Of a stretch of DNA of 64,000 bases, positions 10,806 through 22,890 are shown in pieces (within the stretch, counting starts at the first letter, position 1; every line of letters begins with the position of its first letter). Location: positions 74,500,907-74,564,906 of the forward strand of contig CM060733.1 of assembly GCA_030704615.1 (NCBI GenBank). Direction: 5' to 3'. The stretch is from Takakia lepidozioides (lineage: Eukaryota; Streptophyta; Takakiopsida; Takakiales; Takakiaceae). The position numbers and the translations under genes are program-made. The notes beneath the pieces are model-generated. The model was not told the DNA's origin. It did not search any database and was given only the letters and a program-made list of their open reading frames with translations.

Positions 10806-13800
10806 TCAAGTGTCGCAGTCATCACAATCAGTGTCCACCTCCTGTGCTATGTCATCTACAAAGATTCTGGCCCCAACACCACGTGTTCTACGAAGGCCGT
10901 CGTAAGGTGGACTCGGAGTCCCATGAACGGACATGCTTGCTGCGAGTGCCTCCGCATAGACAGGTAGCACGCAAGACCGAGGAGGACTGCAAACAAGTCC
11001 AAATAGGTGTGATAGCCCTGGAGGGCAAGTGGAAGCACGCGGACTCCTGCACATGTCCACAAAACCCCATTTTTAATACAATGATGCAATGCACAAGTCC
11101 AACAAAGAGGATGTCTCCAATGTGCACTTTGCCTCAAGAACAGCGATTCTCGATATTGAAACAACAATGCAAGCATGCAAAGGTTGAACTTACTCACAGG
11201 CAAAGTCGGAGTCCAGCTCCTTGTCAGAAGTCTCCTCTGTATCAGTATCAACGGGACGGGGCTTCGGAAGGACTTGAGAAGTGTGTCCACCCAAACCCAT
11301 CAGGAGGTTCTTGTAAATCTCAGCATCCCCTTCAATCCCAAAGAGATGTCGCGCACTGGCCTTGCAAGCGTGGTAAGAAGCACCTGCAGTGGAATAGAAT
11401 GAATGAAGAAGACATTGAAGACACATTCGGAACGGTGGGAAGTACTGAAAGTGCAAGCTCAATCAAACCTCATGAAATGTGAATGTTGAAGAGACGAACC
11501 TGTGCCCATCGACAAATCCAGAACTTTGGCGTCTGTGTAGGTGCAGCACTCTACAATTGTTTGAATGAAAGCCGGGCTCCTCTCCCTCGCCCCTCTCCAA
11601 GGAACCCCATTCCCCCTTCGCAAGCACATGTTGATGTCGACGTAGTTGTGATGCATGTCATCCGTGGGGGGATCTGTCCTGTCATCTATGAACTTGGCCC
11701 CATGAGTGATGGCAAACTCGGTAATGCCGGCCGGAGTCGTTTGTGGATGCACCCGGACGAGACAAACAGCTTCAAATAGACGAGTCTGCGAACATGACAT
11801 CCACAAGGAACTAAGAAGCAAAAAAAAATCGGGCCCCTACATATGAGTTCGAGCAACCTATACAACCCCATCCGAGAACAACCAAGAAGAGGAAGAAGAA
11901 GGCAAACTCACCATCTCTCCCGGACGATCCCCCTTCGTAAGGTACATGCTGTTCACACAATTCCATGTCTTCACGACTCTCATGCCCGAGGCTTTCAAAT
12001 AGCTGGAAAGTGCACGGCGACACCGACCGTCGATGGACTGGATGAGCACCAAAACACCTGCATCGGACAGGAAGAAGTTGCAAAAGGAGAAAACCCACCG
12101 CCAGTAGCGCTCATCAAAAGCATTCCAACCCGGACAAGCACCCGATGGAGGGATATCCGGGACTGCCAACCCATCAGGGATGTCCAAGATGATGAGTTCG
12201 GCTGCATATGGCTTCTCCTTCCCGTTCACCCAGGATTTGGTCATTTTAGCCTGCAAACAAAAATACAATGGAATTCTCACAAGTTTAGAAACGATCCATG
12301 CCCACAGCAGACAAAAACAACAGAAGCCACAAAACCCAAAGAGAACACGCACCGTGCTGAGGAACTGCACAATCCTGTCCCACACAGGTGATGGCTCGCC
12401 CTTGTAATCAGATTTCTTCGACTCCATCATGGCAAGGAACCCGACGTTGGCCATCTCCAACCTGGTTGGGCGAATGACCCTCGTGGGATGTTCCACTGCA
12501 TGGTACGGGTCCTTGGGATCAACCACCCCCTTGTTTTTTCTCCCGGATCCCCTACCATGCGGTGGAGTCTGCTGGACATGCTCCACAGGGCCAATATCTG
12601 CAACACTTCCCTGCCCTTGTGCCACCTTCCCTCTACCCCTTCCCTTCCCAACAACACCAGCAACATCTTTTCCCTTTGCCTTTCTTCCTCTACCTGGGGT
12701 ATCCTGAGCGGGAGGCTCCTTCTCTGCAAGAGTCCTCAAATTACGTTCATGAATGTTGAGGTCGGCTGCTGCGGCAGTGGCTGCAATACGGTCATTCTCT
12801 CTCCTCAAAGACACCTCTGGAGCTGGGGTCTCAGAAGGAGGGCAATCCAAATACCAACCACAAGAAGAAAGATGGTCTGGGCCCCAGTCATGCAAGATCC
12901 CAGTAGTAAACATGGTCTGGTTGCCAGCAGGGACAAGCCACAGGTCCACGAAATCCGGATGTTTGTCCAGGCAATTCTCTTCCAGGAGAACAAACTTTAT
13001 GTACCTGCAGCAACAGAGACAGCCTCATTTTACAATGGAAATATTGTGTGGCAACTTTTCCATCACACCAGGAAGACCCCCTTCAACAGTATGCCACACA
13101 ACACATTGCAACCACAGCACAAATAAGTAGTGCAAGAGTGTGCACCTGTAAAGGCATCGTTTCCAGGCTTCCTCTCCTTTTTCTTGCTGGTCCAGCTCAT
13201 TTGTTCGACTGATGCCACCCTCCTTGCTGAACTCTCTAAAGAAACAAGAGTGTCACACTGTGGCTCTCCATTTCCTCATGTATGCTTCGAAGGACACCTT
13301 CGGTGCTATCATACTGATGCCATAGTCAGCCAGCTGAGTATGCAGAACGATCTGGCCCTTTCTTCCAACTGCAAAACAATACAAATGCAAGAATGAACCC
13401 AAAAGCAATCACAGCGAATGTAAGAGGCAATAGAAAGATAAGGACAGGAAAAGAGAAAAGACAGTGACACAGGGAAGGACATCACACCTGGCTCCAGTAA
13501 GTGGCCTTGTGAAGCCAGGTGTCCAGCACATTGTCACTGACAGGAATGACACGCTGGGTCTTCTTCTCTTTCTCCGGCCTTGAGAACATGTGGGTATCCC
13601 TAACTGTGGGATCGGAGTTCCATATCTGTAGCCACTTCACCTTTTGTTCTGGAGACACAACGGCGGTAGACAACCTGTGCAACTTCTCCTGGGCCATTTC
13701 TGGCTTGCCTGGCTTGTTATAATGGTTTTTTATCTCCAGGAGAAACTGCGGTCCGAATGATGGGTCGGCAATTCTCAACTGCTTCACGAAAGCACTCATT

Positions 13801-14914
13801 ATAGTCCTTCTTGTAGCGGTCATCTCTTTCTGGATGCGACTCTCAACCCCCTTTGCTGTCCTTCTCTCCTCAGGGGTAGAGCTGTAGTATTCCAGTTTGC
13901 CACGCTCCCCTGCATCTGCAATGTCTTGCTGCAAGGGAATGCAAGAGAGTTGCATCAGCACAAGGTCAAGGGAAACAAACAGAAACAAACATGTGGAATA
14001 TGGAAGACCAGATGAAGGAAGATGTATCTCACCGTGTACATGTACTCCATGAAAGCCTCACGGGTCAACGAGTACCACGTTTCCGATGTCTTGGAGCTTT
14101 CGCACTTCTTGTACATCTCCGCTGAAAGGATGGTCTTGAAGTTGGTCAAGGGCATCTGCCCTATCCTTTGTATCCTATACAGTGTATGAACCAAACTCGT
14201 TTTGACATGCGATGTCTCCGTTCCTCTGCAGAATGATATCTGCAAGTCAGAATGAAATTCAAGGTCTTCAATCAAAGAAGAACGGAACCACAAGTGGAAC
14301 ATGTAGAATGAGAAACCAACCTGTTCACATCATTCATTGCCATCAGAAGACCCATCATGTTCCCGTCACAATCCAGCACCATCGATCGAACAGAGTAATG
14401 CCACTCTTCCTCCTGTGAGTGCAGCCTCCCAATGACAGCCATCCATGCAAGCAAGCGGTGGTTCCCATCCCAAACGTGAAACTCTTTCCCGAGAATGCCT
14501 GGGTGGAAGGTTTCCTGGAGAGAAGAAGTTCGAAGGATTCGTTCAGCTGACTCCAAATGGGGTCCCAGGAGTCCACGATTGACTGATCCACAAGGAGCTC
14601 AATACCTTTGGAATCCCTAGTAGAAACGTAAAAGACTGCGGATCCATCCAAATACCCATGCACAAACTCGGCCTCCAGCTTGAGAATGTCCTTGACGAGG
14701 GGTGTACGAACGACGGGCATGGAAACCAACCTACACAGGGGAATCTTCAACCTCCCACCCGGGGCAAGCATACTTTGCACCACAAGCTGAGAGTTTACCT
14801 TCTGACCCCCCAGCATTCAGCGGCTTTGCTTTCATAGAACTCATCGTCCACATCAACAATTATCTCCTTCTCCTGACCCGAAGGGACCTCATCTGCCACA
14901 CTTTGCATCTTCTC
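10806..14914 (-). pseudogene. ParB-like / beta-class DNA methyltransferase fusion, family B, copy 1 (exons 2-10)
   Basis: Minus-strand counterpart of 31,695-35,807, with the same exon borders. Exon 2 begins at 14,914 after a good acceptor and contains the ParB-like part (FHVWDGNHRLLAW near 14,470). Helical exons span about 14,225-13,200. A GRGRGK-type basic linker lies near 12,660. Motif IV (LIILDIPDG) lies near 12,185, and motif I (VLDLSMGTG) near 11,510, followed by ARHLFGIEGD. The order IV then I is the beta-class arrangement. The coding frame ends with TGA at 10,806. A one-base frameshift just before the DGNHR motif is shared with the right-arm copy. A further one-base loss lies near 13,350. 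It probably acted with the E2 transposase, methylating or marking element DNA. Confidence 0.75.
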
Positions 14915-17900
14915 CTACAGGGTTGTTCATTCAACTTGATATTAGAGAGGCATGAAACGACGGCTGAGGCATGAAAAAGTGGGCTCAAAGAGTGTGCGTT
15001 GACGCACACTATTTTAAGCTACCAGGTAAGTGTACATTGACCCTCACAGACATGTCCTATGTTGCCGAATTCCACACAAAAAGACAATGTAAAAGTGGGC
15101 TCAAACAGTGTGCGTTGACGCACACTGTTTCACTTGCCATGTAAATGATCATTGAACATCTACTTGTGCCAGGTAAGTGTTCATTGTAAACTCCAAGATA
15201 TTTCATCCTCAGAAACGTGCCCTAAATGCCGAATTTAAACCGGAAAAACACTTAAATGTAGAGCTCAAACAGTGTGCGCCAACGCACACTATTTGAGCTG
15301 CCACTGAATGGTTATTTCATCCTCAGAAACGTGCCCTAAATGCCGAATTTCAATCGAAAAAACACTTACATATTCAACTCAAACAGTGTGCGCCAACGCA
15401 CACTGTTTGAGCTGCCACTGAATGGTTATTTCATCATCATAAACCTGCCCTGGAAGTCCGAATTTAACACCAAAAAAACAGTGACATGTACAGCTCAGAC
15501 AGTGTGCGCCAACGCACACTGTTTGAGCTGCCACTGAATGGTTATTTCATCATCATAAACCTGCCCTGGAAGTCCGAATTAAACACCAAAAAAACAGTGA
15601 CATGTACAGCTCAAAGAGTGTGCGCCAACGCACACTGTTTGAGCTGCCACTGAATGGTTATTTCATCATCATAAACCTGCCCTGGAAGTCCGAATTAAAC
15701 ACCAAAAAAACAGTGACATGTACAGCTCAAAGAGTGTGCGCCAACGCACACTGTTTGAGCTGCCACTGAATGGTTATTTCATCATCATAAACCTGCCCTG
15801 GAAGTCCGAATTTAACACCAAAAAAACAGTGACATGTACAGCTCAAAGAGTGTGCGCCAACGCACACTGTTTGAGCTGCCACTAAATGGTTATTTCATCA
15901 TCATAAACCTGCCCTTGAAGTCGGAATAAAACAGTGACATGTAGAGCTCAAACAGTGTGCGCCAACGCACACTGTTTGAGCTGCCACTGAATGGTTCTTT
16001 CATCCTCAGAAACGTGCCCTAAATGCCGAATTTTAACACCAAAAAAACAGTGACGTGTTCAGCTGAAACAGTGTGCGCCAACGCACACTGTTTGAGCTGC
16101 CACTGAATAGTTATTTCATCCTCAGAAACGTGCCCTAAATGCCGAATTTAAACCGGAAAAACACTTAATGTAGAGCTCAAACAGTGTGCGCCAACACACA
16201 CTGTTTGAGCTACCACTGAATGGTTATTTCATCCTCAGAAACGTGCCCTAAATGCCGAATTTTAACACCAAAAAAACAGTGACATGTTCAGCTGAAACAG
16301 TGTGCGTTGGCGCACACTGTTTGAGCTGCCACTGAATGGTTATTTCATCATCACAAACCTGCCCTGGAAGTCCGAATTTAACACCAAAACAACAGTGACA
16401 TGTACAGCTCAAACAGTGTGCGCCAACGCACACTGTTTGAGCTGCCACTGAATGGTTATTTCATCCTCAGAAACGTGCCCTAAATGCCGAATTTTAACAC
16501 CAAAAAAACACTTTCATGTTCAGCTCAAACAGTGTGCGCCAACGCACACTGTTTGAGCTGCCACTGAATGGTTATTTCATCCTCAGAAACGTGCCCTAAA
16601 TGCCGAATTTCAATCTGAAAAAACACTTACATGTTCAGCTCAAACAGTGTGCGCCAACGCACACTGTTTGAGCTGCCACTGAATGGTTATTTCATCATCA
16701 TAAACCTGCCCTGGAAGTCCGAATCAAACACCAAAAAACAGTGACATGTACAGCTCAAACAGTGTGCGCCAACGCACACTGTTTGAGCTGCCACTGAATG
16801 GTTATTTCATCATCATAAACCTGCCCTCGAAGTCCGAATTTAACACCAAAAAAACAGTGACATGTACAGCTCAAAGAGTGTGCGCCAACGCACATTGTTT
16901 GAGCTGCCACTAAATGGTTATTTCATCATCATAAACCTGCCCTGGAAGTCGGAATAAAACAGTGACATGTAGAGCTCAAACAGTGTGCGCCAACGCACAG
17001 TGTTTGAGCTGCCACTGAATGGTTCTTTCATCCTCAGAAACGTGCCCTAAATGCCAAATTTAACACCAAAAAAACAGTGACATGTTCAGCTGAAACAGTG
17101 TGCGCCAACGCACACTGTTTGAGCTGCCACTGAATGGTTATTTCATCCTCAGAAACGTGCCCTAAATGCCGAATTTAAACCGGAAAAACACGTAAATGTA
17201 GAGCTCAAACAGTGTGCGCCAACGCACACTGTTTGAGCTGCCACTGAATGGTTATTTCATCCTCAGAAACGTGCCCTAAATGCCGAATTTTAACACCAAA
17301 AAAACAGTGACATGTTCAGCTGAAACAGTGTGCGTTGGCGCACACTGTTTGAGCTGCCACTGAATGGTTATTTCATCCTCAGAAACGTGCCCTAAATGCC
17401 GAATTTTAACACCAAAAAAACAGTGACATGTTCAGCTGAAACAGTGTGCGTTGGCGCACACTGTTTGAGCTGCCACTGAATGGTTATTTCATCATCACAA
17501 ACCTGCCCTGGAAGTCCGAATTTAACACCAAAACAACAGTGACATGTACAGCTCAAAGAGTGTGCGCCAACGCACATTGTTTGAGCTGCCACTAAATGGT
17601 TATTTCACCATCATAAACCTGCCCTGGAAGTCGGAATAAAACAGTGACATGTAGAGCTCAAACAGTGTGCGCCAACGCACAGTGTTTGAGCTGCCACTGA
17701 ATGGTTCTTTCATCCTCAGAAACGTGCCCTAAATGCCGAATTTTAACACCAAAAAAACAGTGACATGTTCAGCTGAAACAGTGTGCGCCAACGCACACTG
17801 TTTGAGCTGCCACTGAATAGTTATTTCATCCTCAGAAACGTGCCCTAAATGCCGAATTTAAACCGGAAAAACACTTAAATGTAGAGCTCAAACAGTGTGC

Positions 17901-20900
17901 GCCAACACACACTGTTTGAGCTACCACTGAATGGTTATTTCATCCTCAGAAACGTGCCCTAAATGCCGAATTTTAACACCAAAAAAAACAGTGACATGTT
18001 CAGCTGAAACAGTGTGCGTTGGCGCACACTGTTTGAGCTGCCACTGAATGGTTATTTCATCATCACAAACCTGCCCTGGAAGTCCGAATTTAACACCAAA
18101 ACAACAGTGACATGTACAGCTCAAAAGTGTGCGCCAACGCACACTGTTTGAGCTGCCACTGAATGGTTATTTCATCCTCAGAAACGTGCCCTAAATGCCG
18201 AATTTTAACACCAAAAAAACACTTTCATGTTCAGCTCAAACAGTGTGCGCCAACGCACACTGTTTGAGCTGCCACTGAATGGTTATTTCATCCTCAGAAA
18301 CGTGCCCTAAATGCCGAATTTCAATCTGAAAAAAACTTACATGTTCAACTCAAACAGTGTGCGCCAACGCACACTGTTTGAGCTGCCACTGAATGGTTAT
18401 TTCATCATCATAAACCTGCCCTGGAAGTCCGAATCAAACACCAAAAAACAGTGACATGTACAGCTCAAACAGTGTGCGCCAACGCACACTGTTTGAGCTG
18501 CCACTGAATGGTTATTTCATCATCATAAACCTGCCCTCGAAGTCCGAATTTAACACCAAAAAAACAGTGACATGTACAGCTCAAAGAGTGTGCGCCAACG
18601 CACATTGTTTGAGCTGCCACTAAATGGTTATTTCATCATCATAAACCTGCCCTGGAAGTCGGAATAAAACAGTGACATGTAGAGCTCAAACAGTGTGCGC
18701 CAACGCACAGTGTTTGAGCTGCCACTGAATGGTTCTTTCATCCTCAGAAACGTGCCCTAAATGCCGAATTTTAACACCAAAAAAACAGTGACATGTTCAG
18801 CTGAAACAGTGTGCGCCAACGCACACTGTTTGAGCTGCCACTGAATGGTTATTTCATCCTCAGAAACGTGCCCTAAATGCCGAATTTAAACCGGAAAAAC
18901 ACGTAAATGTAGAGCTCAAACAGTGTGCGCCAACGCACACTGTTTGAGCTGCCACTGAATGGTTATTTCATCCTCAGAAACGTGCCCTAAATGCCGAATT
19001 TTAACACCAAAAAAACAGTGACATGTTCAGCTGAAACAGTGTGCGTTGCGCACACTGTTTGAGCTGCCACTGAATGGTTATTTCATCCTCAGAAACGTGC
19101 CCTAAATGCCGAATTTTAACACCAAAAAAACAGTGACATGTTCAGCTCAAACAGTGTGCGTTGGCGCACACTGTTTGAGCTGCCACTGAATGGTTATTTC
19201 ATCATCACAAACCTGCCCTGGAAGTCCGAATTTAACACCAAAACAACAGTGACATGTACAGCTCAACAGTGTGCGCCAACGCACACTGTTTGAGCTGCCA
19301 CTAAATGGTTATTTCACCATCATAAACCTGCCCTGGAAGTCGGAATAAAACAGTGACATGTAGAGCTCAAACAGTGTGCGCCAACGCACACTGTTTGAGC
19401 TGCCACTGAATGGTTCTTTCATCCTCAGAAACGTGCCCTAAATGCCGAATTTAACACCAAAAAAACAGTGACATGTTCAGCTGAAACAGTGTGCGCCAAC
19501 GCACACTGTTTGAGCTGCCACTGAATGGTTATTTCATCCTCAGAAACGTGCCCTAAATGCCGAATTTAAACCGGAAAAACACTTAAATGTAGAGCTCAAA
19601 CAGTGTGCGCCAACGCACACTGTTTGAGCTGCCACTGAATGGTTATTTCATCATCAGAAAGTGCCCTAAATGCCGAATTTAACACCAAAAAAACAGTTCA
19701 TGTTCAGCTCAAACAGTGTGCGCCAACGCACACTGTTTGAGCTGCCACTGAATGGTTATTTCATCCTCAGAAACGTGCCCTAAATGCCGAATTTCAATCT
19801 GAAAAAACACTTACATGTTCAACTCAAACAGTGTGCGCCAACGCACACTGTTTGAGCTGCCACTGAATGGTTATTTCATCATCATAAACCTACCCTGGAA
19901 GTCCGAATTTAACACAAAAAAAAAGTGACATGTACAGCTCAAAGAGTGTGTGCCAACGCACACTGTTTGAGCTGCCACTCAATGGTTATTTCATCATCAT
20001 AAACCTGCCCTGGAAGTCCGAATTAAACACCAAAAAAATAGTGACATGTACAGCTCAAAGAGTGTGCGCCAACGCACACTGTTTGAGCTGCCACTGAATG
20101 GTTATTTCATCATCATAAACCTGCCCTGGAAGTCCGAATTTAACACCAAAAAACATGACATGTACAGCTCAAAGAGTGTGCGCCAACGCACACTGTTTGA
20201 GCTGCCACTCAATGGTTATTTCATCATCATAAACCTCCCCTGGAAGTTGGAATAAAACAGTGACATGTAGAGCTCAAACAGTGTGCGCCAACGCACACTG
20301 TTTGAGCTGCCACTGAATGGTTCTTGCATCCTCAGAAACGTGCCCTAAATGCCGAATTTTAACACCAAAAAAACAGTGACATGTTCAGCTGAAACAGTGT
20401 GCGCCAACGCACACTGTTTGAGCTGCCACTGAATGGTTATTTCATCCTCAGAAACGTGCCCTAAATGCCGAATTTAAAAAAAAACACTTAATGTAGAGCT
20501 CAAACAGTGTGCGCCAACGCACACTGTTTGAGCTGCCACTGAATGGTTATTTCATCATCATAAACCTGCCTTGGAAGTCGGAATAAAACAGTGACATGTA
20601 GAGCTCAAACAGTGTGCGCCAACGCACAATGTTTGAGCTGCCACTGAATGGTTCTTTCATCCTCAGAAACGTGCCCTAAATGCCGAATTTCAATCTGAAA
20701 AAACACTTACATGTTCAACTCAAACAGTGTGCGCCAACGCACACTGTTTGAGCTGCCACTGAATGGTTATTTCATCATCATAAACCTGCCCTGGAAGTCC
20801 GAATTTAACACTAAAAAAAGAGTGACATGTACAGCTCAAACAGTGTGCGCCAACGCACACTGTTTGAGCTGCCACTGAATGGTTATTTCATCATCATAAA

Positions 20901-21646
20901 CCTGCCCTGGAAGTCCGAATTTAACACAAAAAAAAAGTGACATGTACAGCTCAAAGAGTGTGCGCCAACGCACACTGTTTGAGCTGCCACTGAATGGTTA
21001 TTTCATCATCATAAACCTGCCCTGGAAGTCCGAATTTAACACCAAAAAAACAGTGACATGTACAGCTCAAACAGTGTGCGTTGGCGCACACTGTTTGAGC
21101 TGCCACTGAATGGTTATTTCATCCTCAGAAACGTGCCCTAAATGCCGAATTTTAACACCAATAAAACAGTGACATGTAGAGCTCAAACAGTGTGCGCCAA
21201 CGCACACTGTTTGAGCTGCCACTGAATGGTTATTCCATCATCAGAAACGTGCCCTAAAGGGCGAATTCGACACGGAGAAAAACCGTGACATGTAGAGCTC
21301 AAACAGTGTGCGCCAACGCACACTGTTTGAGCTGCCACTGAAGGGTTCTGTCGTCCTGACATACATATCCTGGAAAACCGATATCCAGACGGAAACAGCA
21401 GTGAAATCTTCAGCTCAACTCACACTGTTTGAGGTTGCAATTTGGGTTGTGTTGAACCTGCTGTAGTGCCCAAGTTTGGGCGTTTCGCACCTGAACAATC
21501 AAGCAAATTGGTAGGCCCAAACAGTGTGCGTTGCCGCACACTGTTTGGGCTTCTAGTTTGCGATGCTTTCAGCATGGTGCAGATGTCCTGTGTGGGCTAT
21601 ATTCATATCAGCAACGAAACAGAAATGTGGGTCTTAAGAATTTCAC
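14915..21646 (-). other. Intron 1 of the ParB-methyltransferase B gene, holding the S2 array
   Basis: Inferred 6.7-kb intron between exon 1 (donor at 21,646, AAG then GTGAAA) and exon 2 (acceptor ending at 14,915). The right-arm intron is 2.1 kb. The phase is 0 on both sides, so the frame continues across the splice. No other coding sequence is seen in it. Confidence 0.5.
14990..21440. repeat. S2 array of long palindromes (left arm)
   Basis: About 55 units with a period near 114-119 bp. Each has a core inverted repeat, CTCAAACAGTGTGCG, a 4-base spacer, and its exact complement, forming a 15-bp stem. Spacers are mostly CCAA, with several TTGG, and TTGA or TTGC at the edges. Two linker types alternate: one with GAAACGTGCCCTAAATGCCG, one with AAACCTGCCCTGGAAGTCCG. 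Rare variants repeat about 1.71 kb apart (16,191 and 17,902; near 16,996 and 18,706), showing a higher-order repeat. Confidence 0.9.
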
Positions 21647-22132
21647 CTTTTCTTGGCTGCTCCAGAAGACTCCCCAATTGCCGGGGACCCTTTGCGCTTC
21701 GGGCTGCTCTCTGCGCCGATCGTGTACGTGAGCCTCTCCCCCTTCCTCTTTCCCGCAGGCAGACTCCTCATGAGGCCACCTTCAACATCCTCTTCCATCT
21801 CGTCTGTCTCTCCCTCAGATGCGGTGTCCTCTTCATCTGTCCTTGGAACTATGGCGGGCTGCTGTTCTTCTGCTGATTCCTGCTCCTCCATCGCCACACT
21901 TTTCTACTCCCTCTTCTACCTCCTTTTCCTCTTCGTCCACTCGTTCCATCCTCATTCTATCTCTGGCTCTATTCCTGTTTCTAGAGCTCGTGAAGTATAG
22001 TGACTTCCTTCTCTTCCTCCTACGCTGGAAACAAGGGCTCCCCACGATGCCTCTAGAGCTCTCCAGTTTGACGTTTGTAACAAGTGCTGCTATGGCATGT
22101 AACCAAAATCGAAATTGGACGTTATCAACCAT
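21647..22132 (-). pseudogene. Exon 1 of ParB-methyltransferase B (left arm, frameshifted)
   Basis: Counterpart of the open exon at 29,083-29,571. It encodes a basic RRRKRRK stretch, an acidic EEEKEVEEG-type stretch and a KRKGER motif. Small deletions near 21,905 and 21,650 break the frame here. The arrangement (basic and acidic low complexity) suggests nuclear localisation. I recognise no domain family. Confidence 0.5.
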
Positions 22133-22890
22133 ATTTGGATGCGGGTGTTGTTATTGTGTGCGAAGGGAATTCATCCATTCCATCGTCTCCGTATTATCCA
22201 AGCAATAAAGCGCAAGAAAAAAAGTACATCCGTTTCATGCACTAGCGATATATGTCAGATGTACTACGCCGCCTGCCAATACACCGCGGCCTTCTTGCTT
22301 TCTTTCAAATTCGGATGTGCCGTAGAAATCTAATGCTAGTTCATTTTCGAGCAGTTCTTGCAGATCCGCAATAATTGTTATGCTTCACATATGCATCCAC
22401 GTGTGTTGTACTGCCTACCCTGTGGTTTGCAGTTTACCGTTACCGTCGCCATGGGGTCATTCGGCATAAAGGGTTCTGTCGGATACGACCATGTCTGGCA
22501 CGCATTCGTGCGAGGTATCTTCTGCAGTGTCAGTGTTTGTGCTGTGCTCTTCTGGCACAGCACAACCTCATGACATTTGTGGTCTTCCTGTTTACTGCTC
22601 TCCAGGGTTGTTGCCGTCTTTTCATAATGGATGGTTTCATGTCGTTTTCAGTGTTTGTTTTCATCCATAAACAGCACGGCTTCTTGTAGTATTTGAAAAC
22701 AGTTTTTCTGGTTAGTGCCTCTTGGCGTTGCTGTTTCCGAAATGAAGGTGCATCTCATCCCTACATCCTTTGCATGCATCACCTGCAACCTTTGGATTGG
22801 AGCTAGCCTTGTTGACCTCGGTTTGCTTGTCTTAATTCCCCTTTCGGTAATTGCGGGCTATCAGTTCGAGGATTCCGCAACTTTCGTTCA
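22133..22890. promoter_or_regulatory. Divergent promoter region of E2
   Basis: The 758 bp between the starts of the leftward methyltransferase exon and the rightward transposase. No persuasive coding frame is seen on either strand. The region is kept at 28,325-29,082 in the right arm. A shared bidirectional promoter is inferred from gene layout only. I could not place a clear TATA box or start site. Confidence 0.4.

Noticed and set aside
10844-13130. Plus-strand frames of up to 212 codons, and their mirrors at 33,485-35,524
   Set aside because: They lie antisense to the ParB-methyltransferase exons, which have splice sites and domain motifs. They are shadows of that coding sequence.
14990-21440. 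CRISPR-like array, because of regular repeats and spacers
   Set aside because: Linkers between the palindromes are themselves repeats of two types, not unique spacers; there are no cas genes; the setting is eukaryotic and intronic.
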